Shown here piece after piece: positions 1 through 5,656 of a DNA stretch of 5,656 bases. Under the pieces are notes generated by a model. That model was not told the DNA's origin. It saw only the letters and a list, made by a program, of their open reading frames with translations, and searched no databases. The DNA comes from an uncultured Opitutia bacterium (GTDB taxonomy: Bacteria > Verrucomicrobiota > Verrucomicrobiia > Opitutales > UBA953), in NCBI GenBank assembly GCA_903921665.1, contig CAIXQT010000345.1, positions 1-5,656 of the forward strand, in the 5' to 3' direction. The position numbers and the translations under genes were made by a program. Each line of letters begins with the position of its first letter. Position 1 is the stretch's first letter.

Positions 1-1420
1 CCCGTGCATCCGCTCCGACGACAACGACATCGTCTTCAAGACCCGCAAGGAGAAGTACCAGTTCGCCATCAAGGAGATCGCCGAAGCCCACAAGCGCGGC
101 CAGCCCGTCCTCGTCGGCACCGCCTCCGTCGAAGCCTCCGAGACCCTCGGCCGCATGCTCTCGATGGCCAAGGTCCCGCACAAGATCCTCAACGCCAAGC
201 ACCACGAAGCCGAAGCCGACATCGTCTCGATGGCCGGCCAGCACGGAGCGGTGACGATCGCCACCAACATGGCCGGCCGCGGCACCGACATCAAGCTGGG
301 CGAAGGCGTCCGCGAACTCGGCGGCCTCTACGTCCTCGCCACCGAACGCCATGAAGTCCGCCGCGTCGACCGCCAGCTCCGCGGCCGCTGCTCCCGTCAG
401 GGCGACCCCGGCCGCTCCCGCTTCCTGGTCTCCCTCGAGGACGACCTGATGCGCCTGTTCTCGAACGCCGGCATCATCTCCTCGCTGCTCGAGAAGTCCT
501 TCAAGGAAGGCGAGCCCCTCGAGCACCCGCTCCTCAACCGTTCCATCGGCACCGCCCAGAAGCGCGTCGAAGGCCAGAACTACTCGATGCGCAAGCGTCT
601 GCTGCAGTACGACGACGTACTCAACCAGCAGCGCCAGATCGTCTACGGCCTGCGCAACCGCGCCCTCAAGGCCGTCGACAGCCGCCAGACCATCCTGAAC
701 ATCGTCGAAGAAGAGATCGAAGCCCGCCTCGACGTCGTGTTCCCGGATCCGGCCGGCGAGGCCGATCGTCGCGCCGCGGAAGCCTTCATCTACTGGTACA
801 TCACCGCCTTCCACATGCGTATCGACCTCGAGGACATCCTCGCCCGCACGAAGGCCCAGGTCACGCTCCTCGCCACGGACCGCGTCCGCGCCCTCCAGGT
901 CGGCCGTGAAGAGCACGAGTCGCCCGACATCCTGCAGTACCTCGAACGCAACGTGCTGCTGCGCGCCATCGACCGTAACTGGCAGAACCACCTCACCGAG
1001 ATGGAAGACCTCCGCCGCGGCGTCGGTCTCCGCACCTACGCGCAGAAGGATCCGCTCAACGAGTACAAGGCCGAGGCCTTCAAGGCCTTCGAACGCCTCA
1101 TGCAGCAGCTGCGCACCGACACCTGCTCGGGCCTCTTCCGCACCGCGACCTCGATGGAAGCCCTCGAAAGCCTGATGCGCCGCGCCCAAGGCCAGGCCAA
1201 GGCCATCGGCCCCGCCGAACCCGGCACCGGCGCCGCGACCGAGACCTCCCCCGCCGCCGCGCCGAAGGCCGAACCCTTCCGCCGCCTCACGCCGAAGATC
1301 GGCCGCAACGCCGTCGTCCGCATCCGCAAGGGACCTGAGACCCAGGACCTGAAGTGGAAGAAAGCCGAAGCCCTCGTCCGCGACGAAGGCTGGGAAGTCA
1401 TCGAGACGCTCTCGGAATGA
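1..1420 (+). CDS. secA: Preprotein translocase ATPase SecA, C-terminal part (5' end outside window)
   Basis: SecA is the ATPase motor that pushes unfolded preproteins through SecYEG at the cytoplasmic membrane. The reading frame starts at base 2; 472 residues are visible and the N-terminal half lies off the left edge. Seen in order: the start of nucleotide-binding domain 2 with GQPVLVGTASVEASE; helicase motif V, TNMAGRGTDIKLG (near 268-303); motif VI, QLRGRCSRQGDPG (374-412), with the arginine-finger residues kept; LEDDLMRLF; the helical scaffold entry RVEGQNYSMRKRLLQYDDV; and the block ending GVGLRTYAQKDPLNEYK. An Ala/Pro/Glu-rich linker (about 1210-1280) follows, then TPKIGRN. Where the family normally has the DPCPCGSGKKYK zinc-binding segment, this protein has a 36-residue tail with no Cys or His. 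There is no long insertion between motifs V and VI as in E. coli. Codons end strongly in C, fitting high expression. The stop overlaps the lnt start. Family identity is certain. Confidence 0.98.
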   Translation, partial: PCIRSDDNDIVFKTRKEKYQFAIKEIAEAHKRGQPVLVGTASVEASETLGRMLSMAKVPHKILNAKHHEAEADIVSMAGQHGAVTIATNMAGRGTDIKLGEGVRELGGLYVLATERHEVRRVDRQLRGRCSRQGDPGRSRFLVSLEDDLMRLFSNAGIISSLLEKSFKEGEPLEHPLLNRSIGTAQKRVEGQNYSMRKRLLQYDDVLNQQRQIVYGLRNRALKAVDSRQTILNIVEEEIEARLDVVFPDPAGEADRRAAEAFIYWYITAFHMRIDLEDILARTKAQVTLLATDRVRALQVGREEHESPDILQYLERNVLLRAIDRNWQNHLTEMEDLRRGVGLRTYAQKDPLNEYKAEAFKAFERLMQQLRTDTCSGLFRTATSMEALESLMRRAQGQAKAIGPAEPGTGAATETSPAAAPKAEPFRRLTPKIGRNAVVRIRKGPETQDLKWKKAEALVRDEGWEVIETLSE

Positions 1421-3030
1421 CCGAGCCGGCGACGAGCAGTCCCGCCGCCGCCAGGCTTGCCTGGATCGGCGCGGCGCTGACCGCCCTGCTGTCCTTCTTT
1501 TCCTTCGCGCCCGTCGGCCATCCCTTCCTGGGCTTCGTCGCCTTGGTGCCGGCCGCGCTCGCCGCGACGCTCCGCCCGGACTGGCGCACCTGGCGTCGCA
1601 CGAGCTTCGTGACCAGCTGGGTGCTCTGGATCGCGCTCCTCGTCTGGCTACGTCACGTCTATCCGCCGCTCGGCTGGCTAGGGCTCGTGCTGCTCACGGC
1701 CTACTGCGCGCTCTATCCGTTCCTCTGGCTGCTGCTCCTCCGCTGGATCTTCCCGGCCTGCGCGGGCGCGTCGCTCATCGCCCGCCTGGTCGCGGTCGGC
1801 GGCCTCGCCGGCGCCTGGGGCCTGCTGGAGTGGACGCGCGGCACGATCCTTTCCGGCTTCGGCTGGCTGCCGCTCGCGGCCTCGCAGACCGGCAACCCGG
1901 TCATGCTCAGCCTCTGCGCCTGGGCCGGTCCGATCGGCCTGTCGATCGCGCTGGTGCTCTTCAATCTCGGGCTCGCCCGCTGGATCGTCCGACTCGTCGA
2001 GTTCTATCGCGGCGAGGCCGACCTGAAGCCCGCCGGACCGATGAACTGGCTCCGCCGGATCACGCCGGAGCTCTACCTCGGCCTCACGCCGATCGCCTGC
2101 GGCTTCCTCGCCTTGCTATCCGCCAACGCCGCCAAGGTCGCCACGGAACAGGTGAGCTTCGTCCCCGCCGTCGTGCAGACCGACTTCGACCCCAACGCGA
2201 AATGGGAGGCGAACCGCCAGCAGGAACACCTCGTGCTGACGGAGCAGATGACTGCGGCCGTCGCGGCGAAAAAAGCCGCCGACTTCGTGCTCTGGCCGGA
2301 AGCGGCGTTGCCCCTGTCGCTGGAAAGCGACGCCTACGTCGCGCGCCTGACCGGCCTCGCGAAAGCCACCGAGACGCCGCTCGTGATCGGGACGCTCGAC
2401 CGACGCGGCGCCGGCTACGGCAACGCCGTCGCGGTGATCACCGCCGAAGGCGTCCAGAAACCCGTCTACGCCAAGCGCCATCTCGTGCCCTTCGGGGAGT
2501 ACGTCCCGTTCGCCGACTTCCTTCCGTTGCGCAAGGTCGTGCCGATCTCGAGCGACTGCATCCCGGGCACGGGCCCTTCGCTGATGCCGCTCACCTCGCG
2601 ACGCGGGCACACTTTCATGGCCGGGGCGCTCATCTGCTACGAGGACGTCTTCCCTGAGCTCGCCCGCGAACACGCCCTCGCCGGCGCCGATGTCCTCATC
2701 GTGGTCACCAACGACGCCTGGTATGGCCGCGAAGCCGGCGCCTATCAGCACGCCGCCCATTCGGTCCTGATGGCCGCCGCGACCGGCCTCCCGGTGATCC
2801 GCTGCGGCAACGCCGGCTGGAGCGGCACCATCGATTCGCTCGGCCGGGCCTTCCCCGTCCAGGACCAAGGCAGCATCTATTTCCGAGGCTCCCGCCTGAC
2901 CGCCCCCGTCAGCCTCCCGCGCGCCCGCCAGCCCGACACCTTCTGGGTCCGGCATGGCGATTGGGCGGTCGGGCTCGGCGGCGTGCTCTTCGCGCTGGCC
3001 TATGTCTGGCGACGTCGCCGCGAGGCCTGA
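1417..3030 (+). CDS. lnt: Apolipoprotein N-acyltransferase Lnt
   Basis: Lnt transfers an acyl chain from a phospholipid to the free amino group of the diacylglyceryl-cysteine of lipoproteins, the last step of lipoprotein maturation, with its active site on the periplasmic face of the inner membrane. The product is 537 residues; E. coli Lnt is about 512. Hydrophobic segments lie near residues 13-33, 36-52, 64-79, 84-112, 119-137, 160-191 and 219-238, with a last one at 516-531 before RRRREA. The nitrilase-type domain spans about 246-510. The expected catalytic triad is visible: E295 in LWPEAALP, K353 in KRHLVPFGEYVPF and C407 in ICYED, followed by TNDAWYG. EWTRGTILSGFGWLPL (138-153) is also typical. 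I chose the ATG at 1417 because it overlaps the secA stop as ATGA; the frame stays open 21 codons upstream, but that extension lies inside secA. No strong Shine-Dalgarno sequence is seen, so translation is probably coupled to secA. Confidence 0.96.
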   Translation: MTEPATSSPAAARLAWIGAALTALLSFFSFAPVGHPFLGFVALVPAALAATLRPDWRTWRRTSFVTSWVLWIALLVWLRHVYPPLGWLGLVLLTAYCALYPFLWLLLLRWIFPACAGASLIARLVAVGGLAGAWGLLEWTRGTILSGFGWLPLAASQTGNPVMLSLCAWAGPIGLSIALVLFNLGLARWIVRLVEFYRGEADLKPAGPMNWLRRITPELYLGLTPIACGFLALLSANAAKVATEQVSFVPAVVQTDFDPNAKWEANRQQEHLVLTEQMTAAVAAKKAADFVLWPEAALPLSLESDAYVARLTGLAKATETPLVIGTLDRRGAGYGNAVAVITAEGVQKPVYAKRHLVPFGEYVPFADFLPLRKVVPISSDCIPGTGPSLMPLTSRRGHTFMAGALICYEDVFPELAREHALAGADVLIVVTNDAWYGREAGAYQHAAHSVLMAAATGLPVIRCGNAGWSGTIDSLGRAFPVQDQGSIYFRGSRLTAPVSLPRARQPDTFWVRHGDWAVGLGGVLFALAYVWRRRREA

Positions 3031-3127
3031 CCGAAAAATCCGCAGGTCCTTGTCGACCTCCCTTAGAAACCGTCCAAGGTGATGTCACCCCGGCGCGGAC
3101 GAATCCGTGCCTCTCCGACGCTCCCAG
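3031..3127. other. lnt-to-protease intergenic gap
   Basis: A 97-base gap on the + strand between the lnt stop and the preferred protease start. I see no convincing -35/-10 pair and no terminator. AGGTC and GACCT (3044-3048 and 3055-3059) could pair around a 6-base loop, but no T-run follows. A second short dyad at 3078-3089 is listed separately. The protease could therefore be read through from lnt or have its own promoter of a type I cannot recognise. A GTG at 3107 in frame with the protease is a possible alternative start. Confidence 0.5.
3078..3089. promoter_or_regulatory. Short inverted repeat GGTGA-TG-TCACC, possible operator
   Basis: The sequence GGTGATGTCACC has two 5-base arms that are exact inverted repeats around a 2-base centre, about 40 bases upstream of the preferred protease ATG. 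The size and position would suit a dimeric repressor or activator site. The arms do not extend further (flanks A and C), and a 5-base dyad can arise by chance in GC-rich DNA. No regulator is known, so this is a weak call from symmetry and position only. Confidence 0.2.
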
Positions 3128-4006
3128 ATGAAGACCATGCGCCTCCTCCTCGCCGGCCTCGGACTCTGTCTTGCCCTGACCCTGCCCGCCCAGGATATCA
3201 AGAAACCCAAGGACGAGTTCCCGGAAAGCGGCATGGCGACCTTCCGGCTGCGCATCAAATCCATCCCGACCCTCCGCGTGCAGATCAACGGCGTCTCCGT
3301 CCTCATGGGCGTCGACACCGGCTGCCAAGGCTCGGCGGTCATCACTCCCCGCGCCGCGCAGCGTTGCGGCATCACCGAAGCGTTCTCGATCCCGACCATG
3401 GGTAATTCCGGACGGAGCGAGTCGACCTACGGCCTCGTCGAGAAGATGCAGGCAGGAGAAGTCACGTGGCGGGATTTCCACATGACCGTCATGCCCCTCG
3501 ACGGCATGGACATCGACGGGCTCATCGGCACCGACATCCTGTTCGCACGCCCCTTCTACATGGACCTGCGCAACAAGGTCATGATCCTCGGCAAGATCCC
3601 GGACACTTCCGGCGCCCATGAGGTCCCTTGCTACAGCCGCGGCGGCCATTGCGGCGTGAACATCGAGGTCGATGGCGTGAAGGTCCCGATGATCATCGAT
3701 TCCGGCGCTTCCAAGTCGTACATGAGCTCGCTGAAGTTCCGCGGACCGACCGAGTTCCGCGGCTACCTGCCCGTGGCCACCGTGCGCAGCACCGGCCTCA
3801 CGCGCATCGAAGTCTGCAAACTCAAGTCGCTCCGCATCGGCGGGGCGCCCCTGACCGGCGTGGAGTTCATCCGCGACCAGGAGCACAATCTCCTGGGTGA
3901 CGACTTCCTGCGCGCCCATCCCATCGCGGTCGACATGGCGGCGCGTCGCCTCTGGCTCTTCGAGCCACAGGTGAACGCACCGACGACCGACGAGGCCGCG
4001 AAGTAA
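3128..4006 (+). CDS. Predicted exported aspartic protease with two tandem retropepsin-like domains
   Basis: Predicted to hydrolyse peptide bonds with a pair of aspartates, probably in the periplasm or outside the cell; the substrate is unknown. The product is 292 residues. Residues 1-21 form a signal peptide (MKTMRLLLAG, then a Leu/Ala-rich core, ending LPA before QD); there is no lipobox. Two similar halves follow. The first has INGVSVLMGVDTG (53-65, D63) and LIGTDIL (132-138). The second has VDGVKVPMIIDSG (181-193, D191) and LLGDDFL (255-261). Each Gly motif is followed by a matching P-x-x-x-D-[LM] segment ending in hydrophobic residues. Both halves thus keep the D-[TS]-G and the hydrophobic-hydrophobic-Gly motif of clan AA proteases. 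The first has Cys after DTG, where Ser or Ala is usual. Five cysteines (66, 80, 168, 175, 230) lie in the mature part. The start is uncertain: GTG 3107 would add 7 residues, and ATG 3137 would leave a shorter signal peptide. The family call is firm; activity is inferred. Confidence 0.85.
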   Translation: MKTMRLLLAGLGLCLALTLPAQDIKKPKDEFPESGMATFRLRIKSIPTLRVQINGVSVLMGVDTGCQGSAVITPRAAQRCGITEAFSIPTMGNSGRSESTYGLVEKMQAGEVTWRDFHMTVMPLDGMDIDGLIGTDILFARPFYMDLRNKVMILGKIPDTSGAHEVPCYSRGGHCGVNIEVDGVKVPMIIDSGASKSYMSSLKFRGPTEFRGYLPVATVRSTGLTRIEVCKLKSLRIGGAPLTGVEFIRDQEHNLLGDDFLRAHPIAVDMAARRLWLFEPQVNAPTTDEAAK

Positions 4007-4012
4007 CCCGGC

Positions 4013-4771
4013 TTAGCGACGACGACCGGACTTGCCGGAAGCCTTGCCGCCGCCTTCGGATTCGCCGCCTTCTTCGCTGGCGCCTTCTTCGGCCGGCTCG
4101 TCTTCGTCGTCCCAGCGGAGGTTCTTCTCCATGTCCTTGTCGACTTCGTCGACGTCAGGGAGGTCGGCGATGTCTTCGGCCGCGCCCGTGGAACGGGCCG
4201 GCTTGTCATCGTCATCGTCGTCGCCGGGGACTTCATGGCCCAGGGGGACGAACTCGAGGATGTCGGTGATCTCTTCGAAAGGATGGATGTCGCGGCCTTC
4301 GATCATGGCCTGGTTGCGGAGTTCGCTCAGCTGTTCATCCACGTCTTCGACCGTGAGCTTCTGCTCGAGCTTGATCGTGTCGTTGATGAGCTTCACGCGT
4401 AGGCGCATGATGTGCTCGAGGAAATCGGCATAGGCGCCCTTGTCGCCGTCCTTGATGTTCGGCAGGGCGAAGAGCTGTTCCTCGGAGTCGAGGATGTGTT
4501 CGGCGACGCGCACGAGGCGGACGGTGTTGTCCTTCTCGATGTCCTGCGCCTGGAACGGGACGAAGGCGGCTTCGAGCACTTCGTTGGAAAGACCGTATTC
4601 GCGGAGCGGGTCCATCATGTCCAGGATCCAGGGGAACTGGAAAGGATCGAGGATACCCAAGCCGTCCGGCTCATAGTGCTTGGGGTCGGAGTTTTCCTTC
4701 ACCCACCAGTTGCCTTCCTTCTCCTTGAAACGGATGGTGCACCAAAGGAGCTTTGAGGTAGTCGAAGCCAT
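4013..4771 (-). CDS. Unrecognised conserved-looking protein with acidic, low-complexity C-terminal tail
   Basis: I do not recognise the family. The product is 252 residues from the ATG at 4771; the frame continues to a TTG at 4807, but no ribosome binding site supports either start. Residues 1-175 look like a folded domain: an aromatic-rich start (LLWCTIRFKEKEGNWWVKEN), DPFQFPWILDMMDPLREYG, then long charged helices, including KLINDTIKLEQKLTVEDVDEQ, which may be coiled. Residues 182-252 are low complexity, with 26 Asp/Glu in 71 residues, six consecutive Asp (184-189), WDDEDEPAEEG, a Gly/Ser/Glu stretch and a basic end, GKSGRRR. There is no signal peptide or membrane segment, so it is probably cytoplasmic. 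The frame is real rather than a shadow: the opposite frames are short and of improbable composition, while this one has normal hydrophobic spacing. It converges on the protease gene and diverges from pyrD; neither neighbour suggests its role. Confidence 0.8.
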   Translation of the reverse strand: MASTTSKLLWCTIRFKEKEGNWWVKENSDPKHYEPDGLGILDPFQFPWILDMMDPLREYGLSNEVLEAAFVPFQAQDIEKDNTVRLVRVAEHILDSEEQLFALPNIKDGDKGAYADFLEHIMRLRVKLINDTIKLEQKLTVEDVDEQLSELRNQAMIEGRDIHPFEEITDILEFVPLGHEVPGDDDDDDKPARSTGAAEDIADLPDVDEVDKDMEKNLRWDDEDEPAEEGASEEGGESEGGGKASGKSGRRR

Positions 4772-4881
4772 GGCTGGGTGGTGTGTCCATGTCTGGGCGG
4801 GAGTCAAGAGGGGTCGGCGGAGGGGCCAAATGGCGGGCTTCTCCGCTTTCCTTCCGCCCTTTCCTCCCTTAACTGCAGGGC
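4772..4881. promoter_or_regulatory. Divergent intergenic region upstream of pyrD and the minus-strand gene
   Basis: These 110 bases separate two genes read outward, so promoters for both should lie here or just inside the genes. The left part is G-rich on the + strand, with G runs at 4776, 4795, 4799, 4810, 4822 and 4835. The right part is pyrimidine-rich. TTGACT read on the minus strand (4807 down to 4802) resembles a -35 box, but nothing like a -10 follows at 16-18 bases. No clear sigma-70 promoter is seen for pyrD. Bases 4817-4825 can pair with 4838-4846 (9 pairs, two of them G-U) around a 12-base loop in any transcript that includes them. A weak AGGG lies just upstream of the pyrD ATG. 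Confidence 0.5.
4838..4870 (+). other. 33-base polypyrimidine tract in the pyrD leader
   Basis: On the + strand, 31 of 33 bases are C or T; the exceptions are G at 4845 and 4856. The tract ends 11 bases before the pyrD ATG, and on the minus strand it reads as a purine tract containing GGAGG. It could be a relaxed-DNA promoter element or part of the pyrD 5' leader. Its composition is clear; any function is inferred. Confidence 0.45.
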
Positions 4882-5656
4882 ATGTCTTTCCTGTACGACA
4901 AAGTCATCTCCAAGGCCCTCTACTCGCTGGACCCCGAGACGGCCCACCAGGTCGGCCTCCGCGGGATGGGCCTGCTCGGCGCCTGCGCCCCCCTTCGCCT
5001 CCTGATGGAGCGTTCGCTGACCCCCAAGGGCGGCCGGCCGATCGAAGCCTTCGGCCTCAAGTTCCCGAACCACATCGGCCTCGCCGCCGGTTTCGACAAG
5101 GACGGCATCGGCTGGCGCGGCGCGGCGGCCCTCGGCTTCGGCCACGTCGAAGTCGGTACGGTCACCCCGAAGGCGCAGCCGGGCAACGAGAAGCCCCGCG
5201 TCTTCCGCTACCCTGAGCTCAACGCCGTTGTGAACGCCTACGGCTTCCCGAACAACGGCGCGCAAGCCCTGCACGACCGCCTCAGCAAGCACCCCGGTCG
5301 CGGACAGCGCGTCTGCCCGCTCGGCATCAACATCGGCAAGAACAAGGCCACCGCCAACGAACAGGCCCACGAGGACTACCTCACCTGCTTCAAGCTCCTC
5401 GCGCCGCTCGCCGACTATGTCGTCGTGAACATCAGCAGCCCGAACACCACCGGCCTGCGCGCCCTCCAGGACCGCGCCCCGCTTGTGACGCTGCTCTCCA
5501 CGCTCGCGCAGGAAAACCGTTCCGTCGCCGGCGGCCCGGTGCCCCTGCTCCTCAAGATCGCCCCGGACCTCAATCCGAACCAGCTGGCCGACATCGTCAG
5601 CGTCGTCGGCGAATGCGGCTTCGCCGGCATCATCGCCACGAATACCACGATCACCC
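4882..5656 (+). CDS. pyrD: Dihydroorotate dehydrogenase (quinone), class 2, N-terminal part (3' end outside window)
   Basis: PyrD oxidises dihydroorotate to orotate in pyrimidine synthesis, using FMN and passing electrons to membrane quinone; class 2 enzymes sit on the cytoplasmic face of the inner membrane. The frame is open from the ATG at 4882 to the right edge, giving 258 codons of an expected 340-370. Residues 1-45 form the N-terminal helical extension that marks class 2, with the typical LDPETAH. Seen next are GLAAGFDKDG (66-75), EVGTVTPKAQPGNEKPR, VNAYGFPNNG, GINIGKNK, and NISSPNTTGLR (from N183), where S186 matches the class 2 catalytic serine (Ser175 in E. coli). KIAPDL follows, with K225 as the expected FMN-contacting lysine, then IIATNTTIT at the edge. 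The order GFPNNG differs from the usual GFNNxG. The start is supported by the match of the N-terminus to the family and a weak AGGG just upstream. The gene is divergent from its left neighbour. Confidence 0.97.
   Translation, partial: MSFLYDKVISKALYSLDPETAHQVGLRGMGLLGACAPLRLLMERSLTPKGGRPIEAFGLKFPNHIGLAAGFDKDGIGWRGAAALGFGHVEVGTVTPKAQPGNEKPRVFRYPELNAVVNAYGFPNNGAQALHDRLSKHPGRGQRVCPLGINIGKNKATANEQAHEDYLTCFKLLAPLADYVVVNISSPNTTGLRALQDRAPLVTLLSTLAQENRSVAGGPVPLLLKIAPDLNPNQLADIVSVVGECGFAGIIATNTTIT

Noticed and set aside
1354..1416. Upstream extension of lnt by 21 codons
   Set aside because: It falls inside secA and would add a charged Arg/Ser-rich stretch before the first membrane segment; the ATG at 1417 overlapping the secA stop is the better start.
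1830..2657. Plus-strand open frame of 275 codons inside lnt
   Set aside because: It is out of frame with the lnt motifs and is dominated by Arg, Pro, Ala and Gly, a composition shadow.
2116..2955. Minus-strand open frame of 279 codons opposite lnt
   Set aside because: It lies entirely opposite the lnt catalytic domain, whose motifs are clear. Its Gly/Ala/Arg/Asp/His-rich composition with no recognisable motif is typical of antisense frames in GC-rich genes.
3044..3059. Possible terminator hairpin after lnt (AGGTC/GACCT)
   Set aside because: Only 5 base pairs and followed by CCCTTA, not a T-run.
3128..3190. Lipoprotein signal in the protease
   Set aside because: The only early Cys (C14, in LGLC) lies inside the hydrophobic core, lacks a proper lipobox and would leave no normal signal length, so an ordinary Sec signal ending LPA is preferred.
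2909..3919. Minus-strand open frame of 336 codons opposite the protease
   Set aside because: It runs antisense across the end of lnt and most of the protease, is rich in Asp, His, Gly and Ala, and has no motif. The sense frame has paired catalytic motifs and a signal peptide.
4205..4222. Simple-sequence repeat possibly causing phase variation (six Asp codons)
   Set aside because: The codons mix GAC and GAT and the unit is three bases, so slippage would change only the Asp count and not the frame.
4412..4756. Plus-strand open frame opposite the acidic-tailed gene
   Set aside because: It is antisense to the better-composed minus-strand frame and has no upstream start signal or motif.
4772..4807. 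TTG start adding 12 residues to the minus-strand gene
   Set aside because: The added residues (MTPAQTWTHHPA) do not resemble a conserved N-terminus and TTG is a rare start; ATG 4771 is preferred. It cannot be excluded, as neither has a ribosome binding site.

Overview
The window is a GC-rich stretch of bacterial chromosome (roughly two thirds G+C by eye) with dense, mostly housekeeping gene content. The best guess at the source is the PVC superphylum, probably Verrucomicrobiota (Opitutae-like). The SecA at the left end has the motif VI variant RGRCSRQGDPG, where most bacteria have RGR(S/A)GRQGD. From memory, chlamydial SecA has a similar Cys there (RGRCARLGDPG). An lnt gene implies a Gram-negative type envelope. 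This assignment is inference, not a database result.

Layout. Positions 1-1420 (+) hold the C-terminal half of SecA, cut by the left edge. lnt (apolipoprotein N-acyltransferase, 1417-3030, +) overlaps the secA stop codon by 4 bases (ATGA). A 97-base gap follows. Next is a predicted exported aspartic protease (3128-4006, +) made of two tandem retropepsin-like halves. It converges, with only 6 bases between stop codons, on an unrecognised minus-strand gene (4013-4771) that encodes a protein with a long acidic, low-complexity tail. A 110-base divergent intergenic region, G-rich on its left and pyrimidine-rich on its right, leads into pyrD (4882 to the right edge, +), a class 2 dihydroorotate dehydrogenase that is cut off by the window. 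pyrD is open to the end of the window.

How the genes relate. secA and lnt form a plausible translationally coupled envelope-biogenesis pair: SecA drives export of preprolipoproteins and Lnt adds the third acyl chain to the lipoprotein product. The aspartic protease is probably also exported and may share the secA-lnt transcript or have its own promoter. The minus-strand gene and pyrD look like separate units sharing a divergent promoter region.

No mobile element, CRISPR array, tRNA or rRNA was seen. I found no convincing new multi-gene system. The items most worth a second look are the two-domain single-chain aspartic protease, the SecA tail in which the usual zinc-binding segment is replaced after the conserved KIGRN motif, and the unrecognised acidic-tailed protein.
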